This document shows, piece after piece, positions 1 through 9,672 of a stretch of DNA of 64,000 bases. Origin of the DNA: Clostridium sp. CAG:964 (GTDB lineage Bacteria > Bacillota > Clostridia > Oscillospirales > Acutalibacteraceae); assembly GCA_000435335.1 (NCBI GenBank), contig FR891329.1, positions 63,527 to 127,526 on the forward strand. The letters are read 5' to 3'. Position 1 is the stretch's first letter; each line of letters starts with the position of its first letter. Position numbers and translations under genes: made by a program. The notes below the pieces were generated by a model. That model worked only from the letters and a program-made list of their open reading frames with translations, was not told the DNA's origin and made no database searches.

Positions 1-40
1 AGCTAGTTGATTTATCAGTTAATGTTATGATTCTTTTCAT
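1..40 (-). CDS. Start of a further phage gene (partial)
   Basis: An ATG at 38-40 is preceded by a GAGG Shine-Dalgarno about 8 bases upstream, which lies within the stop region of the preceding tail gene. Thirteen codons (MKRIITLTDKSTS) are visible before the window ends. It continues the minus-strand tail/baseplate operon. The product cannot be identified from 13 residues. Confidence 0.5.
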   Translation of the reverse strand, partial: MKRIITLTDKSTS

Positions 41-43
41 TTA

Positions 44-838
44 TTAAACCTCAATTTGCTGGCCAATCGGGAAAGCAACATTTGTGCCAATTGCAATATA
101 TTTATTGCTGTTGGCTTGATATGCCTTGATTGGTGTAACCGGCACAAGTCCCACAATATCTTTACTTGTCCCAATCCAGTAATCATTTTGATTGACCTGA
201 ACTTTGTTTTCCAATACAAGTTGAGCAGCGTCATTTGTTGATTTGTGACAAACATTGAGACTTATTTTTGTACCTGTTGTTTTGTCGATTGAATTCGGTA
301 TCAATTCTGCTGCGTTCACATCCTTGATAGCTTCAAAAGCAAAACTGTTACTTTTTGCATTTAAGTCTTGATAGCTAATCACACCCCACAACCTTCCAGG
401 GGCCAGTTTTTTTACATCAATGGGCTGCACATTAAAAATAAAACTATTATTGCTGCTTGCCAAAAACACATTTGATACAGCTCTGTATATTCTACGTTGA
501 GAGTTGTCTGTAGATGTTTGAATTGTAGCAATAGATATACTTTGGTTGCTAATATAGTTTTTCAAAGTAACATTTTCTTGACCGTCAGTATCATAACTAA
601 CTGTAACCTCCTGTGTTGAATAGCCTGTTGATATTCTTGACAGCTTAAAAGTCAGACCGTCTGCTTTCATTTTAATAAAACTTTTTCCAATATCTGAATT
701 ATCGTAATTCTCTTCCACCAGCTGAAATTTTTTAATTGGATTATCAAGTAAAAAATCCCTTAGTTTTTGAAAGAATGACTTAGCCCAATCATTATTTGCC
801 GTATACTCTCCTGCAATTTGTTTTGTTATGTATGCCAT
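44..838 (-). CDS. Phage tail/baseplate-associated protein, unrecognised family
   Basis: This 264-residue protein has no family I recognise. Its place downstream of the tail-fibre-like gene suggests a distal tail or baseplate accessory protein. The composition is soluble and mixed, with no signal peptide or membrane segment. I chose the start at 838 (MAYITK...), whose GAGGAGG ribosome site lies 12 bases upstream inside the end of the preceding gene; an in-frame ATG at 847 is only 3 bases from that site and would overlap the neighbour. The function is inferred from position only. Confidence 0.65.
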   Translation of the reverse strand: MAYITKQIAGEYTANNDWAKSFFQKLRDFLLDNPIKKFQLVEENYDNSDIGKSFIKMKADGLTFKLSRISTGYSTQEVTVSYDTDGQENVTLKNYISNQSISIATIQTSTDNSQRRIYRAVSNVFLASSNNSFIFNVQPIDVKKLAPGRLWGVISYQDLNAKSNSFAFEAIKDVNAAELIPNSIDKTTGTKISLNVCHKSTNDAAQLVLENKVQVNQNDYWIGTSKDIVGLVPVTPIKAYQANSNKYIAIGTNVAFPIGQQIEV

Positions 839-839
839 A

Positions 840-2270
840 TTAACCATCAACCTCCTCATTATCAACAATAGTATTATCAACAATAGTGCAATCTGTGTCT
901 GACTCTACCGCACTATAATTTGCTGTAACAATTTTTTCTCCTGATGCATTGCCAATCAGCTCAAATAAATCTTCGCAGCTTTTGCTGTAATATTTAATAG
1001 ACATAGTACCGCCTTGCGTCATTTTTAGTCCTACGATTAAATCCGCAGCGGTAAGCTGTATATCTGTCGTGTCATAAGTAACGACAGTGCTTGTTAATTG
1101 ATTAATTAACCGCTTATTATCTGCACGAACGAGCAATGAACTTTCGTCGTCATATGAAAAAATATGAATTTTAACCGGAGCATTGCTTGCAATGCTGTCG
1201 CTATCAATTTTGTACACTTTTCCTGAACTAAGCTGCTGAATGTCAGATATATACTCAAGACAGTTTTTGCATTGCTTAAGCACTGTTTTGTATGCTACAT
1301 ACTCAGTCGGTGCACTTGATTTCGTTATTTGCAGTTTATCGGGCGGCACAGATGTTGTGTAAAATGATGCTCTCATATATGCAGCATTACTATCGTTGAT
1401 ACAGCTGTCCTTGTCTGAAACATTCTTTATAAGTCCGTCTGCTGATTTTGTTCTATAGAGTTCGTAGCTTTCACAATACGCCTTTGATGTATTGTTATAG
1501 AAATACAATTTAACGCCTGGCTCGATTGGTATATAGTCTGTTGTATATGTATTGGAATGAGGCTCTATACTGCCATATGCATCAAGCCAGCCGGGGGTAA
1601 TTTTTGTATAGTCAAAAAGATTACTGCTGCCTGCTTCGGATATGTCGTCGATTTTACTGTCTGTAATGTCTAAACGCCTGCCAAGCACATTAAATCCGCC
1701 ACGAGCTTTTTGCAGCTCGCTTGATACCGTCACCGGCTGAATTTTATTGTTGTAGCTACTTGAGCAAGCGTTTAGAAATGTTTGCCACTGCCGTTGCCAC
1801 TCCTGTAGCGTCACTGTGTAGAGTGCTTGACAGTATGTGCGCTTATCATAAACCGCCTTGATGCTGCCTCCTGAAAGCAGCTCTACATTTGCAATAATAA
1901 GATATTTTACATTTGCCGTATCTGTTGCAGGCGGATATTTATCTTGCTGGCCGGGCAGCCATACAGCGTTTATTTTGCGTTCCTCTTTGTCTAGCTTTAA
2001 CGCAATTGTGTCTTTACGCTTTGCGATATTTTGTGTTGGATTCGCAAGCGTTAAGGCCGCATCATTGTGATACCAGTGTCCGTCAATTATCGCATAGCCC
2101 TTGGTAACCACCACTTTACTGCCTGTTGAGTACACACTCAAGCTGCTTACATTTACAACTCCTGTCGAAAAAAATGTACTAAAAAACTCCGCAAAGTTAT
2201 CTGCGGAGTATGTGAAGTCGCCTGCGCCATCACCTTGTTTACGATTAAAAAATCTTGATATTTCCGACAC
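840..2270 (-). CDS. Phage tail fibre / upper baseplate-like protein
   Basis: This 476-residue protein starts at a GTG with GGAGG 9 bases upstream. The first 150 residues (a Phe-rich stretch after the start, then VVVTKGYAIIDGHWYHND and the KRKDTIAL/KYLIIANVELLSGG regions) resemble the N-terminal attachment region of siphophage upper-baseplate and receptor-binding proteins. The C-terminal part (about residues 210-450) is beta-rich and probably faces the host surface. It follows the Gp37-like tail protein in the operon. The family assignment is by pattern recollection, so receptor binding is an inference. Confidence 0.6.
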   Translation of the reverse strand: MSEISRFFNRKQGDGAGDFTYSADNFAEFFSTFFSTGVVNVSSLSVYSTGSKVVVTKGYAIIDGHWYHNDAALTLANPTQNIAKRKDTIALKLDKEERKINAVWLPGQQDKYPPATDTANVKYLIIANVELLSGGSIKAVYDKRTYCQALYTVTLQEWQRQWQTFLNACSSSYNNKIQPVTVSSELQKARGGFNVLGRRLDITDSKIDDISEAGSSNLFDYTKITPGWLDAYGSIEPHSNTYTTDYIPIEPGVKLYFYNNTSKAYCESYELYRTKSADGLIKNVSDKDSCINDSNAAYMRASFYTTSVPPDKLQITKSSAPTEYVAYKTVLKQCKNCLEYISDIQQLSSGKVYKIDSDSIASNAPVKIHIFSYDDESSLLVRADNKRLINQLTSTVVTYDTTDIQLTAADLIVGLKMTQGGTMSIKYYSKSCEDLFELIGNASGEKIVTANYSAVESDTDCTIVDNTIVDNEEVDG

Positions 2271-2302
2271 TTTTTAAAACCTCCTTAAAATCATTTTAAA
2301 AA

Positions 2303-3445
2303 TTATTTAACAGCCGGTAAAAAGCTCTTTATAACACGATTCAAATGTTCCGGAGCTGTACCAAATGTTAAGTTTATGCTTATTGACTTAGCCTCGTAGC
2401 ACTCTTCAATTTCCGTTATACGCTTATCCACTTGTATGTTAAGCTGTCGGTCTGCTGTCGTGACCAAATCGCCTAAATCAAAATCTCGCTCGTATGCGAA
2501 AGAGCCAGCCGGATTGTAGCTGGCTGTTATGCTTGCTTGTGTTTTGTAATCCAGCAGCTTATGCTTCCCTTCGTCCGATAGTGATAGACTTTCGTCCGTT
2601 TCGGCAGCTTCCAGCGTGCCACAATCGATAAAAACCTCCGAGCGCTCAAGGCCTGTTGCCATAGTGTTGTCATTGGTAACTGCAATAACAAGTCTGTTTT
2701 CGTCTTCGCCGACACCCGCAGCGTACCCAACATTTTTTTGTTTTGTTGTGTCATTCTGTATGTCAAGACTATTAATACTCTCATATTCTATGGACATTAT
2801 CACTCTGCTATTATCACTCTGTCCTGCCGTCCTGTCCACACCGGTGGATATATCAAACACAAGTGTTTTATTTGCAGTATCGAGCCACACCCTATAGCCA
2901 ACATCTGTGTACTCACATATGCTTTGTAAAACCTCATCAAGTTGATCATATCTGCTAAGCCACACAGTTTTATTGCCACGCAATTGGTCTGTAGCTATCA
3001 GCATATCAATGTGCCTTGGGTCATTTTGCTTAGACGGGAAGCACGCTTTTACAAAGCTTTTTAGCACTGTTTCTGCCGGCACAGGAACAACTGCTTGCCC
3101 TACTGCTTTCTTTGGCACACAAAAATAACCGTGGTTTGCATTATCAGTGTACGGCAGCACAATGCGCTGTGTCATAATACCGTTAAGATGATATCCTTTA
3201 AGTGTTGTCGTTATGCCCTCCGGACCGGCATTGCGTGTAACCGACTTGATGATACCTACTTTATCAGCGTTATTGTCAATCATGATGTAATTACCAATTT
3301 GTGCGTAAGGGTGTTGTCCTATTAAGTGTATCTCAAAATCTCCATAGCTCTGCCATGCTCGTTTAAAGCGCAGGGATGTGTACACATCAAGCTCACTTAA
3401 AAATGTAAAATCATTTGACAATATCTTTATACTAGGATAATCCAT
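2303..3445 (-). CDS. Siphovirus Gp37-like tail protein
   Basis: This 380-residue tail protein resembles the siphovirus ReqiPepy6 Gp37-like family. The N-terminus (lDVYTSLRFKRAWQSYGDFEIHL) and later segments (NGIMTQRIVLPY, GDLVTTADRQLNIQVDKRITEIEECYE) match the pattern of tail-hub/endopeptidase-like proteins that follow Dit in siphophages. I chose the start at 3445 because of the GGAGGTGTG ribosome site just upstream; a longer in-frame reading to 3553 would overlap the distal tail gene. It probably forms the tail hub or tip together with the distal tail protein. Confidence 0.75.
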   Translation of the reverse strand: MDYPSIKILSNDFTFLSELDVYTSLRFKRAWQSYGDFEIHLIGQHPYAQIGNYIMIDNNADKVGIIKSVTRNAGPEGITTTLKGYHLNGIMTQRIVLPYTDNANHGYFCVPKKAVGQAVVPVPAETVLKSFVKACFPSKQNDPRHIDMLIATDQLRGNKTVWLSRYDQLDEVLQSICEYTDVGYRVWLDTANKTLVFDISTGVDRTAGQSDNSRVIMSIEYESINSLDIQNDTTKQKNVGYAAGVGEDENRLVIAVTNDNTMATGLERSEVFIDCGTLEAAETDESLSLSDEGKHKLLDYKTQASITASYNPAGSFAYERDFDLGDLVTTADRQLNIQVDKRITEIEECYEAKSISINLTFGTAPEHLNRVIKSFLPAVK

Positions 3446-3447
3446 TT

Positions 3448-4329
3448 TTACACACCTCCGTATAAATTGTAATAGGACAACACTAGTGTTGCCGCAGTAA
3501 TACCTTTGTTTGATGTGTATGTTATGACATTTTTGCCCGGTTGCAGTTGCCAAAAGACGCTTGTCGGAGTGACAAGGTTAAATGCATCGGTTGTAACACC
3601 GTCTTTGTACAGAGTTACACTTTTTGCACCCTTTTTTGTACTAATCGTAAGACTGTCACCATCGTTTAGCTCAACATCTGCAATTTCTATTTGCTCTTGT
3701 GTTGTTTCGTTTTTTACAATAGGGGATATCAAATTGCCGGCCAGTGTAATTGTCACAGGCGTTGGCTCTGAGCTGTTGCAGTAAACCACTGTTGTGGTGC
3801 TGTTTTCTGCAAAGCAAACAGTGTCTTGCCATACAAGCGGAAAAGAAAAAGCGTTTTCTTCAATGTGATAAGACATTTCTGTTGCCATAGGCTCCGTGTC
3901 ACTCCAAAACGGATATGGACAGTAAAACTTGATATTACATTTGTTGTAATTTTTAACCCGGTCGCTGAAATCTCCAGGCAACAGGGGATATGCATCAGCT
4001 TTGACTGTAATATAGTCGTTGCTATAGTATAGGGTGCCGGGCTGTTGTGTATTTGACAATGCAGATATTAGCTTAAATCTGTTTGCGTACATCTCCGCCT
4101 GGTCACTGCCACACACCCACACGCTTGCAGGCACTTCTCTTGCTTCTGTCCGTATGTGCTGTACAAGTGTGCCGTCTACATTGCCAACCTCTGCGGTTAC
4201 AAATGTTTTTTCAACGCCGCCTACTCCGGTGAGTTCTGCCAAAATAAAAGGCGTGCCGAATTTTAACGACACGCAATCATCAGGATTGCCATAATTACCG
4301 TTAGGCTTGACATAGACAAGCTTTTGCAT
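3448..4329 (-). CDS. Distal tail protein (Dit-like)
   Basis: This 293-residue protein matches the siphovirus tail component/Dit pattern. It has an N-terminal beta domain that forms the ring at the tail tube end (typical FILAELTGVGGVEKTF and YANRFKLISALSNTQQPGTLYYSN segments) and a C-terminal beta-sandwich from about residue 140. The start at 4329 is set by the AAAGGAGAGTG site. It lies directly after the tape measure gene and 2 bases before the Gp37-like gene, the canonical siphovirus order TMP-Dit-hub. Confidence 0.8.
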   Translation of the reverse strand: MQKLVYVKPNGNYGNPDDCVSLKFGTPFILAELTGVGGVEKTFVTAEVGNVDGTLVQHIRTEAREVPASVWVCGSDQAEMYANRFKLISALSNTQQPGTLYYSNDYITVKADAYPLLPGDFSDRVKNYNKCNIKFYCPYPFWSDTEPMATEMSYHIEENAFSFPLVWQDTVCFAENSTTTVVYCNSSEPTPVTITLAGNLISPIVKNETTQEQIEIADVELNDGDSLTISTKKGAKSVTLYKDGVTTDAFNLVTPTSVFWQLQPGKNVITYTSNKGITAATLVLSYYNLYGGV

Positions 4330-4345
4330 TTTATCACTCTCCTTT

Positions 4346-7300
4346 TTATTGCTTAAGCTGTGCAACAAGCTTTTGCGTTACTTCCTCCATTTTCCGTGCC
4401 ACCTGTACAGGTGATTCCACCGGCTCGTTAAAATTGACTGTTAAATTAACCTCCGGTACTGCAGATATGTTATTGAGCTGTTGCTGATATTGCTGTCTGC
4501 TTGCCCAAAATTTATCTACCGCCTCATTTGCAACTTTTGATGTAGTATTGCTGTAGTACTGCCACAGGATACCTAAGTTTTTAAAATAATAATCAATATT
4601 TTGAATTTTGTTTTTAAGCCCCCTATACAGCTTTTCACCAAGTGTTTGACCTAACAACTCGTATTCAGGTGCATATGAGGCAATAAATGCAACAATTTCA
4701 TTCTGTGAGCTACTCAGCATTTTTTTATATGCACTATTCTCTAGGCTATACTGTGACATAAGCTTGTCATAGTTTTTAGCAATCGCATCAAGCTCTGCTT
4801 GCAATATTTCCTGCTGCTTTGAGCTTTGCTCCTTTGCAGAGTCTATTTGTGCCTGCAGTTCTTTTTTCTGTGCTTCACGCTGTTCATCCGCTAAACGCTT
4901 GCTTTCCTCGTTGTCTAAACGATTTAGCTCCTTGATGTATTGTTTGCGATTATAGTCGTCTTTTTCATACGCCAACAAAAGCTCTGTAGCTTGTCTTTTG
5001 TTTTCATATTCTTGCCTTTCCTTTTCACTGCTTTCTGCATCTGCCAGATCGTCCAAAGCATCTATCTGTGCTTGTATTGCACTTGTAGTTTCATCCTCCC
5101 ACTTCTGCCAGCTTTCGATAGAATCATTAATAACCTTTTCCTCGGCGTCTCTTTGCTCTTGGTATTGGTTTTTTAAAGCTTCAACAACACCGTCTGCCAT
5201 ATTTGAAAACTGGCTGCTGCGGTCTGACCTGGCACTTGACGATACACTGCGTATCTGCTCAAGCACTTGTTGCTGCTGCTCCGCTGTCAATTTATATGTA
5301 TTATAGATTTTCCGCAGCTGCTTAATTTCTTCTTCATATGTTATCCGCAGGTGCTGCCTGCGTGTTGATAACGCATTTATTGCTTTATCGAGTGTTTCTT
5401 GCTGAAGCTTCTGTATCTCCTCCTCGTATGCTTTCTTTGTTTGATACAGCTTAACTTCCATGCTGCGTCTGTCTTCAACTGACATTTTGTACTTGTTATT
5501 GATACGCTGTAGCCACGCAAGCTCATCTTCTGCGCTCAGCTGATTCAGCTGCTTACGATGCTCAAGCAGTTCAAGCTCTGCGTTCATCGCAGTCTTAATT
5601 GCTTGTGCTTCTTCATCTTGTATAGATTTTTTCAGGCTGTATATTTTTTCTTCTAATGATATGCGTTCTTCAGCTGTAAGCACATACTTGCTATACAATG
5701 TTTGCAGCCACGCAAGCTCCTGCTGTTTACTTAATCTGTCCATCGCTTTTAGATGCTCAATCCTGTCTGTCTGCTGTTTGTACAGCTCACTGCAATTTTC
5801 CTGCTGCTGTGTATAGATTTTTTCCTCTAGCGACATTCTTTCATCAGCCGTAAGCACATAAGTGCTGTATATGTTCTGCAATTCTGCAAGATATTGCTCG
5901 TTGCTCATCTGTGACATTGCTCTTATGTGTTCAATATTTTTAAGCTGTGTATTATACAAGTCACTGTACGACTGCTCCTGCTGCTTAATAAGATTTTGCT
6001 GTGCCGTATAGATTTTTTCCTCTAGCGACATTCTTTCATCAGCTGTTTTTGCATAATTTTTAAGTAGCATTTGCAGCCATGATATTTCTTCCTCGTAGCT
6101 CATATTATTTATCGCTTTGCGATGATTAATGAGATTTAGCTGCTCCTGCAGCTTTTCATTGGTTTTTGCCGTGGACTTTGTTGCACTGTCTTCCTGTTTC
6201 GTAAAATCCGATAGCGACGATTTATTTATAGCATTTATTTGAGCTTTTGTTTGAGCAAGCTTATCATTTGATTTTTCGACGTGATTTTTTAACTGCTGTT
6301 GTTTTTCTTTGTAGTCGATTACCGCCGATCCGATGTTGCTGTATTTTTCAATTAGCTCATCATACTTAGCTATTTTTTTATTCGCAGTGCTTATTTCACT
6401 CTCCAGCTCTGTTTCATCAGATCGAAGACTTGTAAGCATTGCCTTTTGCTTTGCCTTGTACAACTCTTCAACAGCTCGTTTTTGGTCATTGATACTGCCA
6501 CTGCCTTTATTAAGAGCTTCCGCAAACTCCGGGTATTTTTGGATTAGATCCAGTGTCGTATTAGCGTCCAGCTGCTTGCTGCTGTCAAGTGTCTTATATG
6601 CATTGCTTAATGTCTGTGTTGCAGCTGTAAAATCATCAAGATTTATTTCAACCTTAGTTGATACCCTTGCGTTGTTGAGCTCTTCCAATTTAGCACGATA
6701 AATTGCGATAGCTGCATTACTTTTTGTAAGTAATGCTTCCTCTTCATCTGTGCGATTTTTCTTAAACACCAATGCTTGCTTATCGCTAACCAATGCCTCT
6801 AAATTACTTTGTATTATTTTTTTCTGTGCTTCTCTTACTTTCTCGCCATTTGCAAGCGATAAATCTCCTGTTTCTGCGATGTATTTTGTTAACTGTGGGT
6901 ACGCATCGCATAGCTCAGACAGTGCAGCCGTATCAAGTTTTTCCCCTTTTTGTAATTTTTCATATGCAGATGATAAGCTTTCAATAGCAGTTGTGTTTTC
7001 ACTTAAGCAGTCGTATGTTGCTTGTAATTTTTCAATGTTTTGTTCAAGTATATCATTACTTTTTCCGTTTACCGTATCGACTGCTTTGTCATATTCATCA
7101 ACGATTTGTTGCCACTCAGATATTTTACTTTTATCAATAGATTTCATGTTATTAGATATTTGCTCTTTAAAGCTATTCGCTATATCTTGTGATATTTCAT
7201 CGTCATTAGCAAGTTTATCAACATAGTTGAACAATTTATTTAACTCCTCATATGCATCCTTTGTCTCGACAGTTATCTTCCAAAATCCACCATCCTCCAA

Positions 7301-8740
7301 TTTTAAATTTTTAAATTGTTTTTGCAGTTGTTCCCTAAAACTTGTTAGCCGATTATAATCAGCTTTTTCATATGTGTTTCCGACCACAAAGGTTTGATCT
7401 TTTGATAGCTCTGATTTAGCAGTGTTATATGCACTATAATTCTCTGCAATCACTTTTTTTGCCTCTTCTTTTTGCAATAATTGCAACTTCGTGATTTGAT
7501 CATCAATTTTTCCGTTTACTAGATCTATGTTTTTGGCCTCACTACCAAAAGATTCAGTCAATTGACCCTGAATATTTACTAATTCTTTTTGAGCATTTCC
7601 TACCTCGCTATAAGACATTGTTACATTATCCAGTTGCGTTTTTACTTCTAAATATTTAGATGTAAAATCTTTGAGATTTTTTGTGCTTTCTTCATATTCT
7701 TTCGATGCTTCAACCGCAGCCTGTCGCTCTTTTTCTTTTGCTTCTTCGACAGTATTGTAATAATTAACAGCAAGAGTTGTGACTGCACCTATTATTGCTG
7801 TTACTCCTGTTGCTAATGTTAGAGAAAAATCTGCCTTGGAGGACATGGATTTTTTCATCAGATTAATATTTCTTACGATCGTGCCAATGTTGTCAACCGC
7901 TCCAGGTACTACAGTATTAAATGTCCGCAAACTAGATGTTAATTCGGTTATCACTAAAGTTGCGTTCGCTTTATCTGCTTTTTGGGCTGCCTTTTGTTCA
8001 AGTAATTGTTCTTTTTGACTTGCTTTTTCCGCTTCGGCAATGCTTTTTTGATAATTAGACACTTTTTTGTCTACATATTTATCTTGAGCTAATGTAGTTT
8101 TATCAAACTGATTTTCTAATTGTCTTAGTTTAATTATTTCTTGTTCATACTTTTGGGTTGCTTTCTCCAATATGCTAACCTGTTTATCACTAAGTTCATT
8201 CTTAGACAAAAGTTTTTCTTGTTCTGCTTTTAAACTTGATACTATTTTTCGTTGTTGTTCGAGCTTTGCAGCGATAATATTCAATTGATTTTCATATTGG
8301 TTATATACAGACATATCTCCAAAACAATTATTCATAATTGCTTCTAATTGTGTTGCTTCTATCCCGATTGCATCAAGGTATTCGGTAATTTTTTGTTTCA
8401 TGCTTTCTATAGTTGATGTTTCAGGTACAATAGCAACAGGTATTTGTATTGGATTACTAGGGCTGTACATCTCTTCAAGTAGTTTTCTATATGATTCAGG
8501 GTCTTGTACCGTCGGTCCTACTGTTTTCCAAAAATATTCCATTTCCGACTGTACTCTTTTTGCCTCGTTCAGTGCAGGCTCGGCATCGGCTGTTATTTTT
8601 ACAGTCGCTGTAGTATTGGAGACATCATTTAAATTTGCTTTTATATTTTCAGCAGTTTTAGCTACATCCTTTTCAGCTTGTTGAGTTTCTGCCTCAAGTA
8701 CTATTTCTGCCACTAACCTACCAACATTTAGTTCTTCCAT
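4346..8740 (-). CDS. Tail tape measure protein with internal tandem repeats
   Basis: This 1464-residue protein is almost wholly alpha-helical and Gln/Glu/Lys rich, as tape measures are. It has a short hydrophobic stretch near residue 310 (LATGVTAIIGAVTTLA region) and lies between tail chaperones and Dit. About residues 865-1160 consist of five tandem repeats of roughly 50-65 residues with the recurrent pattern HRKA..S..EE..WLQ....KY..TA.ER.SLEEKIY. Two units share near-identical DNA 195 bases apart (5811 and 6006). The start at 8740 (MEELNVGRL) has AGGAAT upstream; an in-frame ATG at 8785 lies inside a terminator hairpin and is unlikely. Length should set tail length. Confidence 0.9.
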   Translation of the reverse strand: MEELNVGRLVAEIVLEAETQQAEKDVAKTAENIKANLNDVSNTTATVKITADAEPALNEAKRVQSEMEYFWKTVGPTVQDPESYRKLLEEMYSPSNPIQIPVAIVPETSTIESMKQKITEYLDAIGIEATQLEAIMNNCFGDMSVYNQYENQLNIIAAKLEQQRKIVSSLKAEQEKLLSKNELSDKQVSILEKATQKYEQEIIKLRQLENQFDKTTLAQDKYVDKKVSNYQKSIAEAEKASQKEQLLEQKAAQKADKANATLVITELTSSLRTFNTVVPGAVDNIGTIVRNINLMKKSMSSKADFSLTLATGVTAIIGAVTTLAVNYYNTVEEAKEKERQAAVEASKEYEESTKNLKDFTSKYLEVKTQLDNVTMSYSEVGNAQKELVNIQGQLTESFGSEAKNIDLVNGKIDDQITKLQLLQKEEAKKVIAENYSAYNTAKSELSKDQTFVVGNTYEKADYNRLTSFREQLQKQFKNLKLEDGGFWKITVETKDAYEELNKLFNYVDKLANDDEISQDIANSFKEQISNNMKSIDKSKISEWQQIVDEYDKAVDTVNGKSNDILEQNIEKLQATYDCLSENTTAIESLSSAYEKLQKGEKLDTAALSELCDAYPQLTKYIAETGDLSLANGEKVREAQKKIIQSNLEALVSDKQALVFKKNRTDEEEALLTKSNAAIAIYRAKLEELNNARVSTKVEINLDDFTAATQTLSNAYKTLDSSKQLDANTTLDLIQKYPEFAEALNKGSGSINDQKRAVEELYKAKQKAMLTSLRSDETELESEISTANKKIAKYDELIEKYSNIGSAVIDYKEKQQQLKNHVEKSNDKLAQTKAQINAINKSSLSDFTKQEDSATKSTAKTNEKLQEQLNLINHRKAINNMSYEEEISWLQMLLKNYAKTADERMSLEEKIYTAQQNLIKQQEQSYSDLYNTQLKNIEHIRAMSQMSNEQYLAELQNIYSTYVLTADERMSLEEKIYTQQQENCSELYKQQTDRIEHLKAMDRLSKQQELAWLQTLYSKYVLTAEERISLEEKIYSLKKSIQDEEAQAIKTAMNAELELLEHRKQLNQLSAEDELAWLQRINNKYKMSVEDRRSMEVKLYQTKKAYEEEIQKLQQETLDKAINALSTRRQHLRITYEEEIKQLRKIYNTYKLTAEQQQQVLEQIRSVSSSARSDRSSQFSNMADGVVEALKNQYQEQRDAEEKVINDSIESWQKWEDETTSAIQAQIDALDDLADAESSEKERQEYENKRQATELLLAYEKDDYNRKQYIKELNRLDNEESKRLADEQREAQKKELQAQIDSAKEQSSKQQEILQAELDAIAKNYDKLMSQYSLENSAYKKMLSSSQNEIVAFIASYAPEYELLGQTLGEKLYRGLKNKIQNIDYYFKNLGILWQYYSNTTSKVANEAVDKFWASRQQYQQQLNNISAVPEVNLTVNFNEPVESPVQVARKMEEVTQKLVAQLKQ
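5270..6150 (-). repeat. Tandem coding repeats in the tape measure gene
   Basis: Five diverged in-frame repeats of about 150-195 bases encode helical units ending in the ERMSLEEKIY-like motif. Units around 5811 and 6006 are nearly identical over about 35 bases, which suggests recent duplication or ongoing recombination. Confidence 0.75.
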
Positions 8741-8760
8741 GATATTCCTTTCATTAATGC

Positions 8761-8792
8761 ATAAAAATAACCATCCAACAAACATTGGATGG
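8761..8792 (-). terminator. Intrinsic terminator after the moron gene
   Basis: Arms 8771-8778 (CCATCCAA) and 8785-8792 (TTGGATGG) flank a 6-base loop. On the minus strand the hairpin is followed by TATTTTTAT. It sits between the membrane-protein gene (stop at 8803) and the tape measure start at 8740, so it would stop late transcription unless read through. Confidence 0.8.
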
Positions 8793-8802
8793 CTATTTTT
8801 AT

Positions 8803-9354
8803 TTATTCTGATTCGTCCGCAAAGATAATATATATATCATCTATTTTGTTTTTGTTTTTTAAATTGTAATTTACCTGATAGACCACATCATTTCTTGTTA
8901 TCCAGTTATACCAGTATCCATTTTCATTTTCATATGTTGTTTTCCTTAAGTCATTAATTATCTCATACCCGGCATTATTATTATCCCATAAAGGGACTAT
9001 TGAATTAAAATACATTTTCAAATAATCAGGGTCAGGGTTATGTATTATGATTTTTGTCGGCAATTCAACATCTATATAAGATTTATCTTTTGCCCCATAA
9101 TAGTTAAAATATACAACATTTTTTTCTAACGAGTAACAGTAGATACCTTCATCCTTAAATTTAACATAAATTCTCTCGGCAACTGTGCTACAATCTTCTT
9201 TTTCAAACTCTTTTTTAAGGCTGTTTACCTCAGTCACCTCATTATCAATATTATTTGACAATTTTTGTGGTTTAAGCACAATGCAAACTACACCAATTGT
9301 TAAAATTAACAGCACTGACGCTAAACAAACTAATACTAATTTTTTTGTTTTCAT
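8803..9354 (-). CDS. Moron: signal-anchored extracellular protein
   Basis: This 183-residue protein has a basic start (MKTKK), one hydrophobic helix (residues 6-27) and a soluble, Lys/Glu/Tyr-rich remainder, so it is predicted to be anchored in the membrane with its bulk outside the cell. No lipobox is seen. An AAAGGAG site sets the start at 9354. It interrupts the tail operon between the chaperones and the tape measure. It has its own promoter (9376-9404) and terminator (8761-8792), and runs in the operon direction. The family is not recognised. Lysogenic conversion or superinfection exclusion is an inference from topology and cassette structure. Confidence 0.75.
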   Translation of the reverse strand: MKTKKLVLVCLASVLLILTIGVVCIVLKPQKLSNNIDNEVTEVNSLKKEFEKEDCSTVAERIYVKFKDEGIYCYSLEKNVVYFNYYGAKDKSYIDVELPTKIIIHNPDPDYLKMYFNSIVPLWDNNNAGYEIINDLRKTTYENENGYWYNWITRNDVVYQVNYNLKNKNKIDDIYIIFADESE

Positions 9355-9375
9355 ACAACCATCTCCTTTGTGCAA

Positions 9376-9404
9376 ATAGTACCACAATTGAGACGGCTTT
9401 GCAA
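9376..9404 (-). promoter_or_regulatory. Sigma-A promoter of the moron gene
   Basis: On the minus strand, -35 TTGCAA (9399-9404), a 17-base spacer and -10 TACTAT (9376-9381) with an upstream TGG extension lie about 20 bases before the start codon. Few other promoters are expected inside a late operon. Confidence 0.65.
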
Positions 9405-9436
9405 TAATAATATAATAAAATTATTATTACAGTTTA

Positions 9437-9672
9437 TTAATCAATTTCATCGGCGTATACCGCTTTTTGCTTGTTGTCGTCAAGTGTGTGCATGTCTGCA
9501 TATTCGTCCATAACAGCAATAAATTCATCGTAGTAATATTTTTCAAACAGTTCCGATTTTGTAATGCCTACGCTTTGTGCAGCAGCTAACCAGCGTTGGA
9601 GCCACCAGATTCCGTTGTATTTGTTGTCAGCTTCCGGTAATCCTTCATTAGCTTCTGCACGCAAACGAAAAA
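9437..9672 (-). CDS. Tail assembly chaperone, -1 frameshift extension (gpT-like)
   Basis: This reading frame is open after the -1 slip at 9667-9673 and adds about 76 residues (beginning RLRAEANEG) to the first 139 residues of the upstream chaperone, giving a product of about 215 residues. It has no convincing ribosome site of its own. Siphophages commonly make a minor G-T fusion this way; the T part recruits tail tube subunits to the tape measure. The motif IWWLQRWLAAA and the acidic tail are compatible with that role. I do not consider it an independent gene. Confidence 0.8.

Noticed and set aside
6333..7226. Plus-strand frames inside the tape measure gene
   Set aside because: Ser/Leu-rich translations antisense to a helical Gln/Glu/Lys-rich gene, a common artefact; no ribosome sites.
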